Shown: positions 9,414-18,593, numbered from the stretch's first letter. The stretch: 64,000 nucleotides of DNA from DASSSY01 sp035708205 (GCA_035708205.1 DASSSY010000007.1:124001-188000); one strand, 5' to 3'. The notes: generated by a model from the sequence alone, not told the origin. Translations and numbers: made by a program.

Positions 9414-9827
9414 TCATTCAGTTGGCGCATTGCCGCTATCCGGAGCGGATTCAGAATGCCCGATATCACCAATCAAAGCTTCTCCCAGATCATGCATATA
9501 TTTCTGGAATACCTGCTGCTCATCCGCAGATAAATCGGAAATCCAGGTCGCTGACTGCTGGAAGCTCTGTACCTTAGTGGCAAATTCCATGATCTTTGCG
9601 GTATCCTTCGCCTTAATGGCAGGCGCATATTCTTTAAATAAGGCAGTCAGATCGGCTACACCTTTATTAGCGGCTTCAGAGGTAAATTTCGGAAGTTCCG
9701 GTAATTTAGTTTGTTCTGTTGCCGGCGCCGGCGCAACGGTTGCCGACTCGGCACTTACCACCTGCGCATAAGTGGTAGTAAAGGCACAAACCCCCAAAAC
9801 GGCGATGCTCAAAATGATTTTTTTCAT
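9414..9827 (-). CDS. Small secreted protein, paralogue of the next gene upstream
   Basis: A 137-residue protein with a clear Sec signal peptide (MKKIILSIAVLGVCAF, cleavage likely after TYA) and a helical mature domain. The mature part is low in cysteine and rich in Ala, Glu and Lys. It shares a pattern with the gene at 10000-10491: LP-x-LP, then KGV-x-D, a spaced KD...K block, and W-I...S-x-DE-x-Q-x-F-x-x-Y near the end. I infer a gene duplication. I recognise no family. The methionine at 9827 was chosen because the signal peptide begins there; an exact -7 element sits 24 bp upstream. It is exported to the periplasm or surface; the role is unknown. Confidence 0.7.
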   Translation of the reverse strand: MKKIILSIAVLGVCAFTTTYAQVVSAESATVAPAPATEQTKLPELPKFTSEAANKGVADLTALFKEYAPAIKAKDTAKIMEFATKVQSFQQSATWISDLSADEQQVFQKYMHDLGEALIGDIGHSESAPDSGNAPTE

Positions 9828-9850
9828 AAAAGGTTTTTTGTCATAAAACA

Positions 9851-9858
9851 CAAAAATA
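9851..9858 (-). promoter_or_regulatory. Bacteroidota -7 element of the small secreted protein
   Basis: Minus-strand TATTTTTG, an exact TAnnTTTG match, 23 bp before the chosen start at 9827; this implies a leader of roughly 18 nt. Confidence 0.55.
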
Positions 9859-9999
9859 AGCCGCGGCATGTTAACAGGACGCCATTTTTATAATTATCAT
9901 GTCAATATCATGCCTGCCCGGCCGCGCCCACCTGTTATTTAAGATGGTTTATAGGATATTTTCTTTTTGCTTTAATATTCTTACAAATTTCATTTCTGC

Positions 10000-10491
10000 T
10001 TATTCCTGCTTCGCTATTTTTTCAATTTTTTTCAAATATGCCCTGAAGGATTGACGTTCATCAGAGGACATTTTAAAAATCCAAATCGTCATATCGGCCG
10101 GAAGACTGCTCATTTTCTTTTTAAGCACCGCCATTTTCACCGAATCATGGTTTTGCTCCGCGATTATATTTTCCTTAATCATATGGGCAAAATCCTGAAC
10201 GCCTTTATCCACCTCTTCATTTTCAAAATGTGGTGGCTGAGGCAAATCCGGCAACCGGGATTTTTTAGCCGTTGCCTTTTCCAGCGTATCCGCCTTGATA
10301 TTTTTTTGTTTTTGGAGCCTTGCCGTACCCCTTTTAATCGTAGCTACCTGTTCACTACCTCGGTAATCAACGGCAGCTTTAATTGTATCCCTGGTTTCGG
10401 GAATAACCGGTGATTTGTCCGGTTGACTTGCGGAACATGCCACAAAAGCAAATAAAACAGGAATTATGAGCCTCGAATAAAGATTTCTCAT
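10000..10491 (-). CDS. Small lipoprotein, paralogue of the neighbouring secreted protein
   Basis: A 163-residue lipoprotein: the signal MRNLYSRLIIPVLFAFVAC places lipidated Cys19, followed by a Ser/Pro-rich linker and a basic stretch (residues about 50-75). The C-terminal 80 residues match the mature domain of the protein encoded at 9414-9827 in order and spacing: LPDLP, DKGVQDF, a KENI-type helix, WIFKMSSDERQ and F-x-x-Y. The frame continues to 10548, but the start at 10491 gives the lipoprotein signal. Both genes face the same way 173 bp apart, suggesting tandem duplication followed by divergence of the anchor type (soluble versus lipidated). Function unknown. Confidence 0.7.
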   Translation of the reverse strand: MRNLYSRLIIPVLFAFVACSASQPDKSPVIPETRDTIKAAVDYRGSEQVATIKRGTARLQKQKNIKADTLEKATAKKSRLPDLPQPPHFENEEVDKGVQDFAHMIKENIIAEQNHDSVKMAVLKKKMSSLPADMTIWIFKMSSDERQSFRAYLKKIEKIAKQE

Positions 10492-10611
10492 CCAAGTTTG
10501 ATTTTGACGGCCTAAAGTACATTTTTTCCCGATATTTGGTAAATCCAAAAGACATGAAAAGGGGGCACCGGGCGTTCCTGCCCTTTGAAATATTCCTCAA
10601 ACCTTCTTGCC

Positions 10612-11340
10612 TCAGCTATGATAATAGTAATGGTCCTTGATGATATTTTCCACAAATCGGTCGTAGCCCGTCCCGGAAGGTTCCGCACCGGTAACACCGG
10701 TAATTTTTTTCGCCAAGCGCTCCATAAAATCTATATCATTACTTTTCAACGCTTCCTGGTAGCTCTGCTTGATGATGTTGATGTCTTTGTCTGAAAGCTT
10801 ACGGATTTGATATTCCGGGTGTACCGGCTGATAGCTGTTGGCTAAATCCTCATAAACCGTCTGATTTAAAAACATTCTGGGTTTCAGGCTGATCACTGCT
10901 GTTCCCGCAGCCATATCGCCCAGACGTTGCGATTGCTTTGATAATATAATAGTCAGCAGGCCCACAATGCCGCTCATCATCCAAATGTCCACCAGATTCA
11001 GTATCCAGCGAATAAAATATTCATAAATGGTGGCCCGGCTGCCGTCAACCCTGACTACTTTAATCTTTAGCAGCATTTTGCCAACGGTCTGACCGGAAAA
11101 AAAACTTTCCAGTATAAAATGATACAGCATGACGGGCAGAAAAAAAAACATGAATAGTCCCATGATCAAATACTTATCATCCAGGTTAGGCATGACCTGA
11201 TTAAACAGGTAATAAGCCAGATATCCATAAGCCACCATCAGCGCATAATCTATAGCCAAAGCCAGGAATCTCGTGCCCACCGAAGCCAGGGCATATTCAA
11301 TTTGTACATTCTGGGGGGTGTTAATTAATAGCTTTTCCAT
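10612..11340 (-). CDS. RDD family membrane protein
   Basis: A 242-residue polytopic protein with the RDD domain in its first 150 residues. The first RDD helix carries GTRFLALAIDYALM (Arg and Asp of the family name), and the third part has GQTVGKMLLKIKVVRVDG. Three to four membrane helices are visible, with a soluble helical tail of about 90 residues. Some RDD proteins in other bacteria have been linked to sodium/proton exchange, but most are unknown. It is divergent from the SpoIIM-like gene with only 32 bp between the starts, and belongs by context to the MoxR/DUF58 membrane block. Confidence 0.85.
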   Translation of the reverse strand: MEKLLINTPQNVQIEYALASVGTRFLALAIDYALMVAYGYLAYYLFNQVMPNLDDKYLIMGLFMFFFLPVMLYHFILESFFSGQTVGKMLLKIKVVRVDGSRATIYEYFIRWILNLVDIWMMSGIVGLLTIILSKQSQRLGDMAAGTAVISLKPRMFLNQTVYEDLANSYQPVHPEYQIRKLSDKDINIIKQSYQEALKSNDIDFMERLAKKITGVTGAEPSGTGYDRFVENIIKDHYYYHS

Positions 11341-11372
11341 ACATTTGATGCTTGAACGAATAACCTTGGACT

Positions 11373-12338
11373 ATGCGGGAAGCTTCTTTCGTGCAACGAA
11401 ATAAAGAAAAATGGTCGGAAATAGAAACAAATCTCAAAAACAAATCCGAAGTCAACCCGGATGATCTAGCGGAAGATTACCTGCAGCTGACTAATGACCT
11501 GGCTTACGCACAAACGTTTTATCCGAAAAGCAAAACCCGGGCCTATCTCAATGAGCTGGCCATTTACGCGCACCAATCCATATACAGGGATCAAAAAAAC
11601 TCTAAAGACCAGATTGTCCGGTTCTTTACATATGATGTACCAAAGACGGCTTATGAATTTAGGCGGCCGCTCTTATATTCCTTACTGATTACCCTGCTGG
11701 CGGCCCTTATCGGCGCTGTTTCCGCACATTATGATCCTGATTTTGTCCGCCTGATTCTGGGCAATGCTTACGTCGATCAAACTATTCAAAACATCAAAGC
11801 GGGCAATCCGGCCGGTATCTATGGCAGCGGCAGCGAAGTCGGCAGTTTTTTATATATTGTCATAAATAATATCCGGGTGGCCATTACGGCTTTTGCCTTA
11901 GGCGTTTTCGTAGGTATAGGTACCGGCTATATCCTGTTTAGCAACGGTATTATGCTGGGCGCCTTCCATTACATGTTTTATAAGCATGGTGTTTTAGCAT
12001 TGGCCATGAGCGCCGTTTGGATACACGGGACTTTTGAAATTTCGGTCATTATTATCGCGGGTGGATGCGGTTTAGCCATTGGCCGTAGCATCCTGTTTCC
12101 AAAATCTTACAGGCGTACGGATGCCTTTAAGATCCAGATACGCAAGGCGGCCATCATATTGGTCAGCACCATTCCTTTCTTTATTGTGGCGGCAATGCTG
12201 GAAGGGTTTGTCAGCCGTCATTACCGGTTGTCACCTTATCTTTCGTTAAGCATTATCGTCACCTGCCTGTGCATCATTTTATTTTATTACGTTTATTATC
12301 CCTTTAAATTATCAAGGAACCATTTATGGAAAAAATAG
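11373..12338 (+). CDS. Stage II sporulation protein M-like (DUF95) membrane protein
   Basis: A 321-residue protein of the SpoIIM/DUF95 superfamily, here in a non-sporulating lineage, so a sporulation role does not apply. The first 100 residues are soluble and helical; a hydrophobic core of five or six helices follows, with the family-typical stretches SLLITLLAALIGAV, FVGIGTGYILFSNGIMLGAF and WIHGTFEISVIIIAGG. It is the first gene of a run whose frames overlap one after another (13, 14, 4, 10 and 1 bp), implying one transcript and translational coupling through to DUF58. Confidence 0.82.
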   Translation: MREASFVQRNKEKWSEIETNLKNKSEVNPDDLAEDYLQLTNDLAYAQTFYPKSKTRAYLNELAIYAHQSIYRDQKNSKDQIVRFFTYDVPKTAYEFRRPLLYSLLITLLAALIGAVSAHYDPDFVRLILGNAYVDQTIQNIKAGNPAGIYGSGSEVGSFLYIVINNIRVAITAFALGVFVGIGTGYILFSNGIMLGAFHYMFYKHGVLALAMSAVWIHGTFEISVIIIAGGCGLAIGRSILFPKSYRRTDAFKIQIRKAAIILVSTIPFFIVAAMLEGFVSRHYRLSPYLSLSIIVTCLCIILFYYVYYPFKLSRNHLWKK

Positions 12339-13252
12339 ATTTTGAATTTATAAAAAACCGGGATGTCGGTGAACTGATTCAGGATTATTTATCGCTTTTC
12401 AAAAAAATATTCAGGCATTTTAACCGCTGCATCTTTAAATTCATTCTACCCTTTCTAGCGATTTTCTTAGTGCTGTTTTTCTTCGCTTCCTCTCTGGGAG
12501 TTGATATCTTTTACAGCAAAGACTGGCGAACCTCCTCTGTGGTCATCATTATGATTCTTGTTGTGATGCTGGTGGCTATTTTCTACTTTACCTTTATTCC
12601 AACCTTCGGCCTGGAATACATGTTTTTGCTGAAAGAAAAAGAAAACACCGATTTTAACGGTAAAGAAGTATGGCAACGGGTCAAAAGACACATGGGGAAA
12701 TATATCGTATTTTTCTTGGCCTCCATAGTGGTCATGCTGATTTTAGCCATTCCCCTTGCTTTGGCCGCATTAATATTCACATTCATACCAATTGCCGGAC
12801 AAATTGCCTTTGGCATCGCCATGGCTTGCGTTCTGCTGGTATTTGTTTGCGGCCTGTTCCTTTATCTTGAGGACCGGGAAACCGTATTCGACAGTTTTCT
12901 CGCCGCTTTCCGCTTACTCAGGAAAAAGCTCCTGGCCTACGGTTTAACCGCCTACATTTTCCGGCTGTTAGTGGGCATTAGTTTATTGCTGATTACCATT
13001 ATTCCTTCTGCTATTTTAGGGGTCATCGCCTACAACACTATCGGTTTCAATGAACAAATCCTTATCAGCTTTGGCGGGAAAATCATGATATCCATACTGG
13101 GCACCCTGGTGATCCTCTTCTCAACAATTTCATCAATTTATACCATGACATTTTATACCTTAATTTATTTTAGTAGTTTAGAAGCAACAAATAAAGAAGG
13201 CTCCATTGCCCAATTGGATCAAATCGGTCTAACCCACGATGAGGATAATTAA
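12326..13252 (+). CDS. Polytopic membrane protein of the MoxR/DUF58 block
   Basis: A 308-residue protein with about six membrane helices: roughly residues 38-58, 68-92, 126-150, 153-180, 208-240 and 252-290. I do not recognise a named family; similarly placed proteins in related gene blocks are annotated only as hypothetical. It starts inside the last codons of the SpoIIM-like gene and overlaps the DUF4129 gene at its end, so it is an integral member of the operon. It could be a partner or scaffold of the SpoIIM-like and RDD proteins, but this rests only on gene order. Confidence 0.7.
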   Translation: MEKIDFEFIKNRDVGELIQDYLSLFKKIFRHFNRCIFKFILPFLAIFLVLFFFASSLGVDIFYSKDWRTSSVVIIMILVVMLVAIFYFTFIPTFGLEYMFLLKEKENTDFNGKEVWQRVKRHMGKYIVFFLASIVVMLILAIPLALAALIFTFIPIAGQIAFGIAMACVLLVFVCGLFLYLEDRETVFDSFLAAFRLLRKKLLAYGLTAYIFRLLVGISLLLITIIPSAILGVIAYNTIGFNEQILISFGGKIMISILGTLVILFSTISSIYTMTFYTLIYFSSLEATNKEGSIAQLDQIGLTHDEDN

Positions 13253-14156
13253 TTTGAAAACACCGGTCGCGGGCCTCAACAGTAAGATAGCATTACTGTC
13301 CGTTTGCTTCATGACGTGGTCTTGTTTCCTGTCCCGGGAGGCTATGGCCGCAGACAGCCTAAGCGGGCAAAAGCCGGTGGTCGGTATCTCCGTGAAGGCG
13401 GATACGGTTACTACAGGAGCAGGGAATGCCGTATATCAAAACCCCGATTATTTTAAGAGGGTGCCGGTGGAAGAATCGGATACCCTGCCCGATTCGGCAA
13501 GTGTCCATGCATTCTACCTGCAAATGGATGGAAAATACAAATCAGCCGAATTTGATTACAACGAAAACCGTATTGACCGGCTGTCCTGGTGGGAACGCCT
13601 CAAACAATGGATAAATGATTTTCTTCAAAGGCTACTGCCACATTTTGATATCAGCCTTAATAAAACCATCTATTATTTTGCTATTGGCGTCGGTATCCTG
13701 GCATTGGCTTATATCCTGTACCGTTTATTGGCGAAAGGCAAAAAGCCTTTTTTCAGGGAAGAAAATGATCGGGCAAACATACTGCCCGACTGGATTGAAA
13801 AGAAATTAATGGAACTCAACCTGAACACATATTTGGATAAGGCATTGGCCGATAAGAACTATGTGCTGGCTGTTCGCTACCTGCATCTGATCAACCTGAA
13901 AAAATTAGCGGGGAACCACCTGATCGAATGGAATTATCAAAAGACCAACCGTGATTTTTTATATGAACTGGATGCTGAACATTTGAAAAAAGACTTTGCC
14001 AATACCATAAAGGTTTATGAATATGCCTGGTATGGCGGCTTCGGGATATCAGAGAGCCGGTTCAGGCAATACCGTCAATTGTTTGAGCAGTTTAATCATG
14101 GAATCACTGAAAAAATACCCCCTTCAGGGAAAAGTGAATACAATATAATTGAATGA
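13239..14156 (+). CDS. DUF4129 domain membrane protein
   Basis: A 305-residue protein with an N-terminal hydrophobic signal-like segment (to about residue 37), a periplasmic region of about 100 residues, one membrane helix (about 144-166) and a C-terminal cytoplasmic DUF4129 domain with YLHLINLKKLAG, the W-x-x-x-KTN element and a YAWYGGF stretch. DUF4129 is repeatedly found fused or adjacent to transglutaminase and MoxR/DUF58 genes, but its activity is not known. The ATG at 13239 overlaps the previous frame by 14 bp; a TTG at 13254 is an alternative. Its stop overlaps the next start as ATGA. Confidence 0.8.
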   Translation: MRIINLKTPVAGLNSKIALLSVCFMTWSCFLSREAMAADSLSGQKPVVGISVKADTVTTGAGNAVYQNPDYFKRVPVEESDTLPDSASVHAFYLQMDGKYKSAEFDYNENRIDRLSWWERLKQWINDFLQRLLPHFDISLNKTIYYFAIGVGILALAYILYRLLAKGKKPFFREENDRANILPDWIEKKLMELNLNTYLDKALADKNYVLAVRYLHLINLKKLAGNHLIEWNYQKTNRDFLYELDAEHLKKDFANTIKVYEYAWYGGFGISESRFRQYRQLFEQFNHGITEKIPPSGKSEYNIIE

Positions 14157-15364
14157 AAGGAAACTTTAAATTAGGTTTGGGCATTCTGCTTGCGGTCATT
14201 GTGCTGATAGCCTTAATACAAGCCTCTCAAAAACAGCCGGTCAACTGGAATAAGACCTATAATCCGGAAGATAAGATACCCTTCGGTACTTATGTCATCA
14301 GGCATGAGCTCAAAAATATTTTTCCCGGAAACGAAAGCCTGCGATCCGTTAATGAATCGCTATACCAATATTTTAACGACACTCTGAAAGCCGATACGAC
14401 ACCTAAAGAATTGATTTTTATCGGTAATTATTTTGCTCCCGGGAAAGCCGCACTGACCAGTCTCTTAAATTTTGTGGCCCGGGGAAATACTGTATTCATA
14501 GCCGCTGAAACCATCCCTGATAAACTGGCCGATACGCTGGGGCTGAAAGTCATACCATTCAATACCTACCAGGCTGGCATAGACTTCAGGAACGACACGG
14601 TTTATTATGCTCTAGCCGCGAATAAGCTCAGTGCGCGGTACAACAAAATCAGCTATCAGAATTTTTTCAGTCAGCTGGAGGATTCGGCCACGACCATTCT
14701 GGGTTACCTGAAAAGAGGCATGGTAAAAGTACCCAATTTTATAAGGGTAAAATTCGGGGAAGGCTTTATTTACTGCCAGCTGACCCCGGAGGTTTATAGC
14801 AACTACTGTATGCTCAACCCGGAAACGTACCCGATAGCTTACCAGTCCATCCGGCATTTAAAAGGAAAAAATCTTTTATGGTTTGACGGTCAATTCGACC
14901 TTAAAACCTCCCGCTCGCCGCTACGGTTCATTCTTAGCCGTCCCCCACTCCGCACCGCTTGGTATCTGTTATTGGTAACGCTTTTGCTTTACCTGGTATT
15001 CAAAGGCAAGCGCGAGCAAAAAGCCATTCCGATCTTGAAACCTGAGGAAAATCTGTCAGTCGCCTTCGCTGAGACAATTGGCGCATTGTATTATGAAAAC
15101 GGTCATCCCGGCAATATGACGGAGAAAAAAATCAATTATTTCCTCTACGATCTTAAAAAGAAATACCGGCTAGATGAAGGGATTCCAGACAATCCAAATT
15201 TCCGGAAACAGGCGGCCAACAGACTCCACCTTCCACAGGAAGAAATCAACGATTTTCTCGACCAGTTGGCTTATTATCAAAAATTAAGCAATCCCGGCCT
15301 GAAAGATTTAAAAACAGTACAAAACATAATTGAAGATTTTAAACAAAAAATACAATGGCGCTAA
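14153..15364 (+). CDS. DUF4350 domain protein
   Basis: A 403-residue protein with a membrane helix at residues 5-24, an extracytoplasmic DUF4350 domain (about 35-235, including KIPFGTYVIRHEL), a second membrane helix near 267-283 (WYLLLVTLLLYLVF), and a helical cytoplasmic tail. DUF4350 resembles a glutamine amidotransferase-like fold without catalytic residues and typically lies between DUF4129 and MoxR genes. It starts by a 4-bp overlap with the DUF4129 gene and overlaps moxR by 10 bp. Likely a membrane-bound accessory of the MoxR ATPase system; function otherwise unknown. Confidence 0.8.
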   Translation: MKGNFKLGLGILLAVIVLIALIQASQKQPVNWNKTYNPEDKIPFGTYVIRHELKNIFPGNESLRSVNESLYQYFNDTLKADTTPKELIFIGNYFAPGKAALTSLLNFVARGNTVFIAAETIPDKLADTLGLKVIPFNTYQAGIDFRNDTVYYALAANKLSARYNKISYQNFFSQLEDSATTILGYLKRGMVKVPNFIRVKFGEGFIYCQLTPEVYSNYCMLNPETYPIAYQSIRHLKGKNLLWFDGQFDLKTSRSPLRFILSRPPLRTAWYLLLVTLLLYLVFKGKREQKAIPILKPEENLSVAFAETIGALYYENGHPGNMTEKKINYFLYDLKKKYRLDEGIPDNPNFRKQAANRLHLPQEEINDFLDQLAYYQKLSNPGLKDLKTVQNIIEDFKQKIQWR

Positions 15365-16422
15365 ACGACAACCACATGAAAGACCACAATGAGAACGTGA
15401 ATACGGAAAACATTGCCGGCACGACGCCCGGGAGCATGCCGGATCCGTCCTACATACCCTTCGAGAAACGCCTGGACTTATCCGGATTACAGCAAAAAAT
15501 GGATGCCGTCCGTCAGGAAATTAAAAAGGTCATTATTGGCCAGGATGAAATGATTGATCTCTTGTTGGTAACCTTGTTAACTGGTGGCCATGCCCTGATA
15601 GAGGGCGTTCCCGGAACGGCAAAAACCATCACGGCAAAATTGTTGGCACGCACTATCAGAGCCCCTTTCAGCCGTATCCAGTTCACTCCTGATCTCATGC
15701 CCTCAGACATTATCGGCACCTCGGTCCTGAATTTAAAGACCAACGAATTTGAATTTAAGAAAGGCCCGATTTTTGCTCAGATCGTGCTCATTGATGAGAT
15801 CAACCGGGCGCCGGCCAAGACACAGTCCGCTTTATTTGAATGTATGGCGGAAAACCAGGTTACCGCCGATGGCTTGACTTACTCATTACCATTACCCTTC
15901 GCCGTCTTCGCTACCCAAAATCCGGTAGAGCATGAAGGCACCTATCGCCTGCCGGAAGCACAATTAGATCGTTTTTTATTCAAGATTGAGATTAAATATC
16001 CATCCTTAGATGAGGAAATCAAGATTCTCGAAGAACAGAATAAATTGGAAAATACCCGTAAAGAAGACCTGGCCCAAGAGGTTTTAAATGCTGGGGAGGT
16101 AGCAGGTTTCCAACAATTGGTCAACCGTATCTTCGTTCATGAACAACTATTGCAATACATTGCGAGAATTGTCGACCAGACGCGTAACAACAGCAGCCTG
16201 ATCCTGGCCGCTTCTCCAAGAGCCTCCATTGCCCTACTTAGGAGCGCCAAAGCCTTTGCCGCGCTTAACGGCCGCGATTTCATTACGCCTGAAGACGTAA
16301 AACAGGTGGCCATGCCGGTCCTGGGGCACCGGGTCATGATCGCGCCGGAAAAAGAGTTGGAAGGCCTGGATGCCGAAAGGGTCATACAGCAAATTATAGA
16401 CATGGTTGAAATTCCCCGCTAA
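15355..16422 (+). CDS. MoxR family AAA+ ATPase
   Basis: A 355-residue AAA+ ATPase of the MoxR branch, proposed in general to be a chaperone that activates or inserts cofactors into partner complexes with VWA or DUF58 proteins. The Walker A motif GVPGTAKT is at residues 84-91, Walker B VLIDEIN at 144-150, sensor 1 lies in FAVFATQNPVEHEGTY, and the lid domain follows with the ASPRASIALLRSAKAFA element. About 35 extra, low-complexity residues precede the core; a start at 15376 would shorten them. It overlaps the DUF4350 gene before it and shares one base with the DUF58 start (TAATG), so levels of MoxR and DUF58 are likely coupled. Confidence 0.93.
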   Translation: MALNDNHMKDHNENVNTENIAGTTPGSMPDPSYIPFEKRLDLSGLQQKMDAVRQEIKKVIIGQDEMIDLLLVTLLTGGHALIEGVPGTAKTITAKLLARTIRAPFSRIQFTPDLMPSDIIGTSVLNLKTNEFEFKKGPIFAQIVLIDEINRAPAKTQSALFECMAENQVTADGLTYSLPLPFAVFATQNPVEHEGTYRLPEAQLDRFLFKIEIKYPSLDEEIKILEEQNKLENTRKEDLAQEVLNAGEVAGFQQLVNRIFVHEQLLQYIARIVDQTRNNSSLILAASPRASIALLRSAKAFAALNGRDFITPEDVKQVAMPVLGHRVMIAPEKELEGLDAERVIQQIIDMVEIPR

Positions 16423-17750
16423 TGAGAAAAATTAAAAACCTGTATTTTACGGAACGCTTTTTCTACAGCCTCTTAGCCATCGTTGTCCTGTTCATCATGG
16501 CGTTCATTTTTCCTGTGCTTTTTATTCCGGTACAAATCATACTGGCTTTGTTTATCTTAGTAACCTTAGCGGATATTTTTTTACTATTCAACCGCAAATC
16601 AGGGATTAAGATTAGCCGGAATTATCCCGAGAAATTGTCCAACGGCGATGGCAACGACTGCCAGATCACTTTGCTCAGTCACTATCCTCACCGGTTGGAT
16701 GTTAAGGTACTGGAAGAGCTGCCGGTACAGTTTCAATACCGGGACTTTTGCGGGAATATCCGCCTGTGGCCTCAGAAGCCAACGGTATTATCCTTTCAGC
16801 TACGGCCGACAGAACGTGGCGAATATCATTTCGGGCACTGCAATGTCTTAGCCAAATATTTGGGGTTTGTACAACGGCGGTTTATTTTAAGATCCCCCCT
16901 GATGTTACCTTGTTATCCGTCTTTCATCCAATTGAAAAAATACAGCCTCCTGGCCACTACCAACCGGTTGGACGAAGCCGGTGTTAAGAAAATTCGCCGC
17001 ATCGGCAATACACTTGAATTTGAACGTATCCGGGAATATAACCGCGGTGATGATTTCCGTTTTATTAACTGGAAAGCCACCGCTAAGATTAAAAAAATAA
17101 TGGTCAATCAATATGAAGATGAAAAATCACAACCTATCTATGCCATCATAGATTTAGGCCGCGCCATGCGCATGCCTTTTAAAGGCCTAACCCTATTGGA
17201 TTATGCCATCAACGCAGCTTTAGTACTCTCCAATGTCGCCATCATCAAGCAAGACCGTGCCGGCTTACTGACATTTTCCAAAACCATTGGCCAGCATATT
17301 CAGCCAAGCAGGAGAAGTCATCAAATGCGGCTCATTTCCGAAAGCCTATATCATATCAAAACCAAATTTACAGAATCCGAATTCGGCCGTCTTTATACCT
17401 GCGCTCAGCACCACATTAACCAACGCGCCTTACTGTTCTTATACACCAATTTTGAGACGATGGATGCCTTATACCGGCAACTGCCATACCTGAAGCTGCT
17501 AAATAAAAGCCATATTGTAGTAGTGGTTATTTTCAAAAACACGGAGCTTGGCCGGCTGGCAAATACAAGGGCCCATAAAACCCGCGAAATTTATAACCAG
17601 ATCATTGCCGAAAGATTGGTTTATGACAAGCAATTGATCGCTCAAAAACTTAATGCCAGCGGCCTGCAAACCATCTTGACCGAACCGGAAAACCTGACCG
17701 TTAATAGCATCAATAAATACTTGGAACTAAAAGCCCGGGGAATGATCTAG
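16422..17750 (+). CDS. DUF58 domain protein, MoxR partner
   Basis: A 442-residue protein with two adjacent N-terminal membrane helices (about residues 12-50) and a C-terminal DUF58 region that is a divergent VWA-like domain. The family signature is visible as IREYNRGDDFRFINWKATAK, followed by a VWA-like strand in IYAIIDLGRAMRMPF. DUF58 proteins almost always accompany MoxR ATPases and are thought to be their clients or adaptors. It is the last gene of the block and converges on an STM3941-like gene, overlapping it by 24 bp tail to tail. Confidence 0.88.
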   Translation: MRKIKNLYFTERFFYSLLAIVVLFIMAFIFPVLFIPVQIILALFILVTLADIFLLFNRKSGIKISRNYPEKLSNGDGNDCQITLLSHYPHRLDVKVLEELPVQFQYRDFCGNIRLWPQKPTVLSFQLRPTERGEYHFGHCNVLAKYLGFVQRRFILRSPLMLPCYPSFIQLKKYSLLATTNRLDEAGVKKIRRIGNTLEFERIREYNRGDDFRFINWKATAKIKKIMVNQYEDEKSQPIYAIIDLGRAMRMPFKGLTLLDYAINAALVLSNVAIIKQDRAGLLTFSKTIGQHIQPSRRSHQMRLISESLYHIKTKFTESEFGRLYTCAQHHINQRALLFLYTNFETMDALYRQLPYLKLLNKSHIVVVVIFKNTELGRLANTRAHKTREIYNQIIAERLVYDKQLIAQKLNASGLQTILTEPENLTVNSINKYLELKARGMI

Positions 17751-18212
17751 TTGTTGATTGATGTCATTTTTTAGGTCATTCAAATCACATTTCAGCGTAT
17801 TAGCATAAATGGCCACCGGGGTCCCCAATAATTTATAACTGTGGGTCAAGTTCCATCTTTTCAGCCCTGAGACCCTGGCAACTATTTTATCAGGATGATG
17901 CAGAAATAACAATAAGGATTCAGACGTACCCTTTTTCTGGATGTCAACACCTTTAATTTCCGACCAGCTAATCTGTCCAATATTATTCAAAAGACCATTA
18001 CTAATGCTTATGCCTGATTCATTGAGCACCAGAGCATTCTTCTTTCCGAAAACAAAGGCAAGGCCGATAACCAAAACTGCCAAAGCACAGATAACAGCAG
18101 CAAATAAAGGGTCATCTTTTTCTACCAGAAAGAACTTAATGCCTAAGACAAAGAAGACGGCAAAAAATGCCGCGCTACCCAATAATCTGACAATATTCCT
18201 TTTAACAGCCAT
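17727..18212 (-). CDS. STM3941-like membrane protein
   Basis: A 161-residue protein with two membrane helices near the N terminus (about 10-30 and 36-55) and a PH-like beta-rich domain (ALVLNESGISISNGL, then ISWSEIKGVDI). This layout matches the STM3941 family, named after a Salmonella protein of unknown function. Its last 24 bp overlap the end of the DUF58 gene in antiparallel, so the two transcripts can overlap. Family assignment is from layout and is moderately certain. Confidence 0.6.
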   Translation of the reverse strand: MAVKRNIVRLLGSAAFFAVFFVLGIKFFLVEKDDPLFAAVICALAVLVIGLAFVFGKKNALVLNESGISISNGLLNNIGQISWSEIKGVDIQKKGTSESLLLFLHHPDKIVARVSGLKRWNLTHSYKLLGTPVAIYANTLKCDLNDLKNDINQQLDHSPGF

Positions 18213-18267
18213 AAATAAAATACTTACTATCCAGACAGAAAGATCACCTTTCGTTTGAACCTCAATA

Positions 18268-18564
18268 CTATTCCACTTTACCCTTTGGCTTCAGCATAAT
18301 GGCAAAAACCTCTACCACAAATCCCCCGATAATAAGAATAGGCGCCAGCGTAATCCTCCTGAAGCTGTAGATTTCAGAACGGTCGAAAACATTGGGATCG
18401 ATGACCTTAGCGCCGGTCATGCATAAAAAGCCTAATACTACCAGTACCAATCCCGCTATCATAAGATAATAGTTCCGTTTTTCAAACAGGAAAAACGGTT
18501 GATCTTTAACAACACTGCCTTTATTGGTCTTTGACTTTGATATGGTTGACTTGCTGGTGGCCAT
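18268..18564 (-). CDS. DUF3098 protein
   Basis: A 98-residue protein with a basic N-terminal tail, then two membrane helices (about 32-50 and 72-90) flanking a conserved soluble loop (PNVFDRSEIYSFRRITLAP). DUF3098 is a Bacteroidota family usually found next to ftsX, which suggests an envelope or cell-division setting; ftsX itself is not here. It has a full promoter with both elements just upstream, so it is probably a single-gene unit. Confidence 0.8.
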   Translation of the reverse strand: MATSKSTISKSKTNKGSVVKDQPFFLFEKRNYYLMIAGLVLVVLGFLCMTGAKVIDPNVFDRSEIYSFRRITLAPILIIGGFVVEVFAIMLKPKGKVE

Positions 18565-18593
18565 GCTTTTTAATTAAGTATATTAATAAGTTC

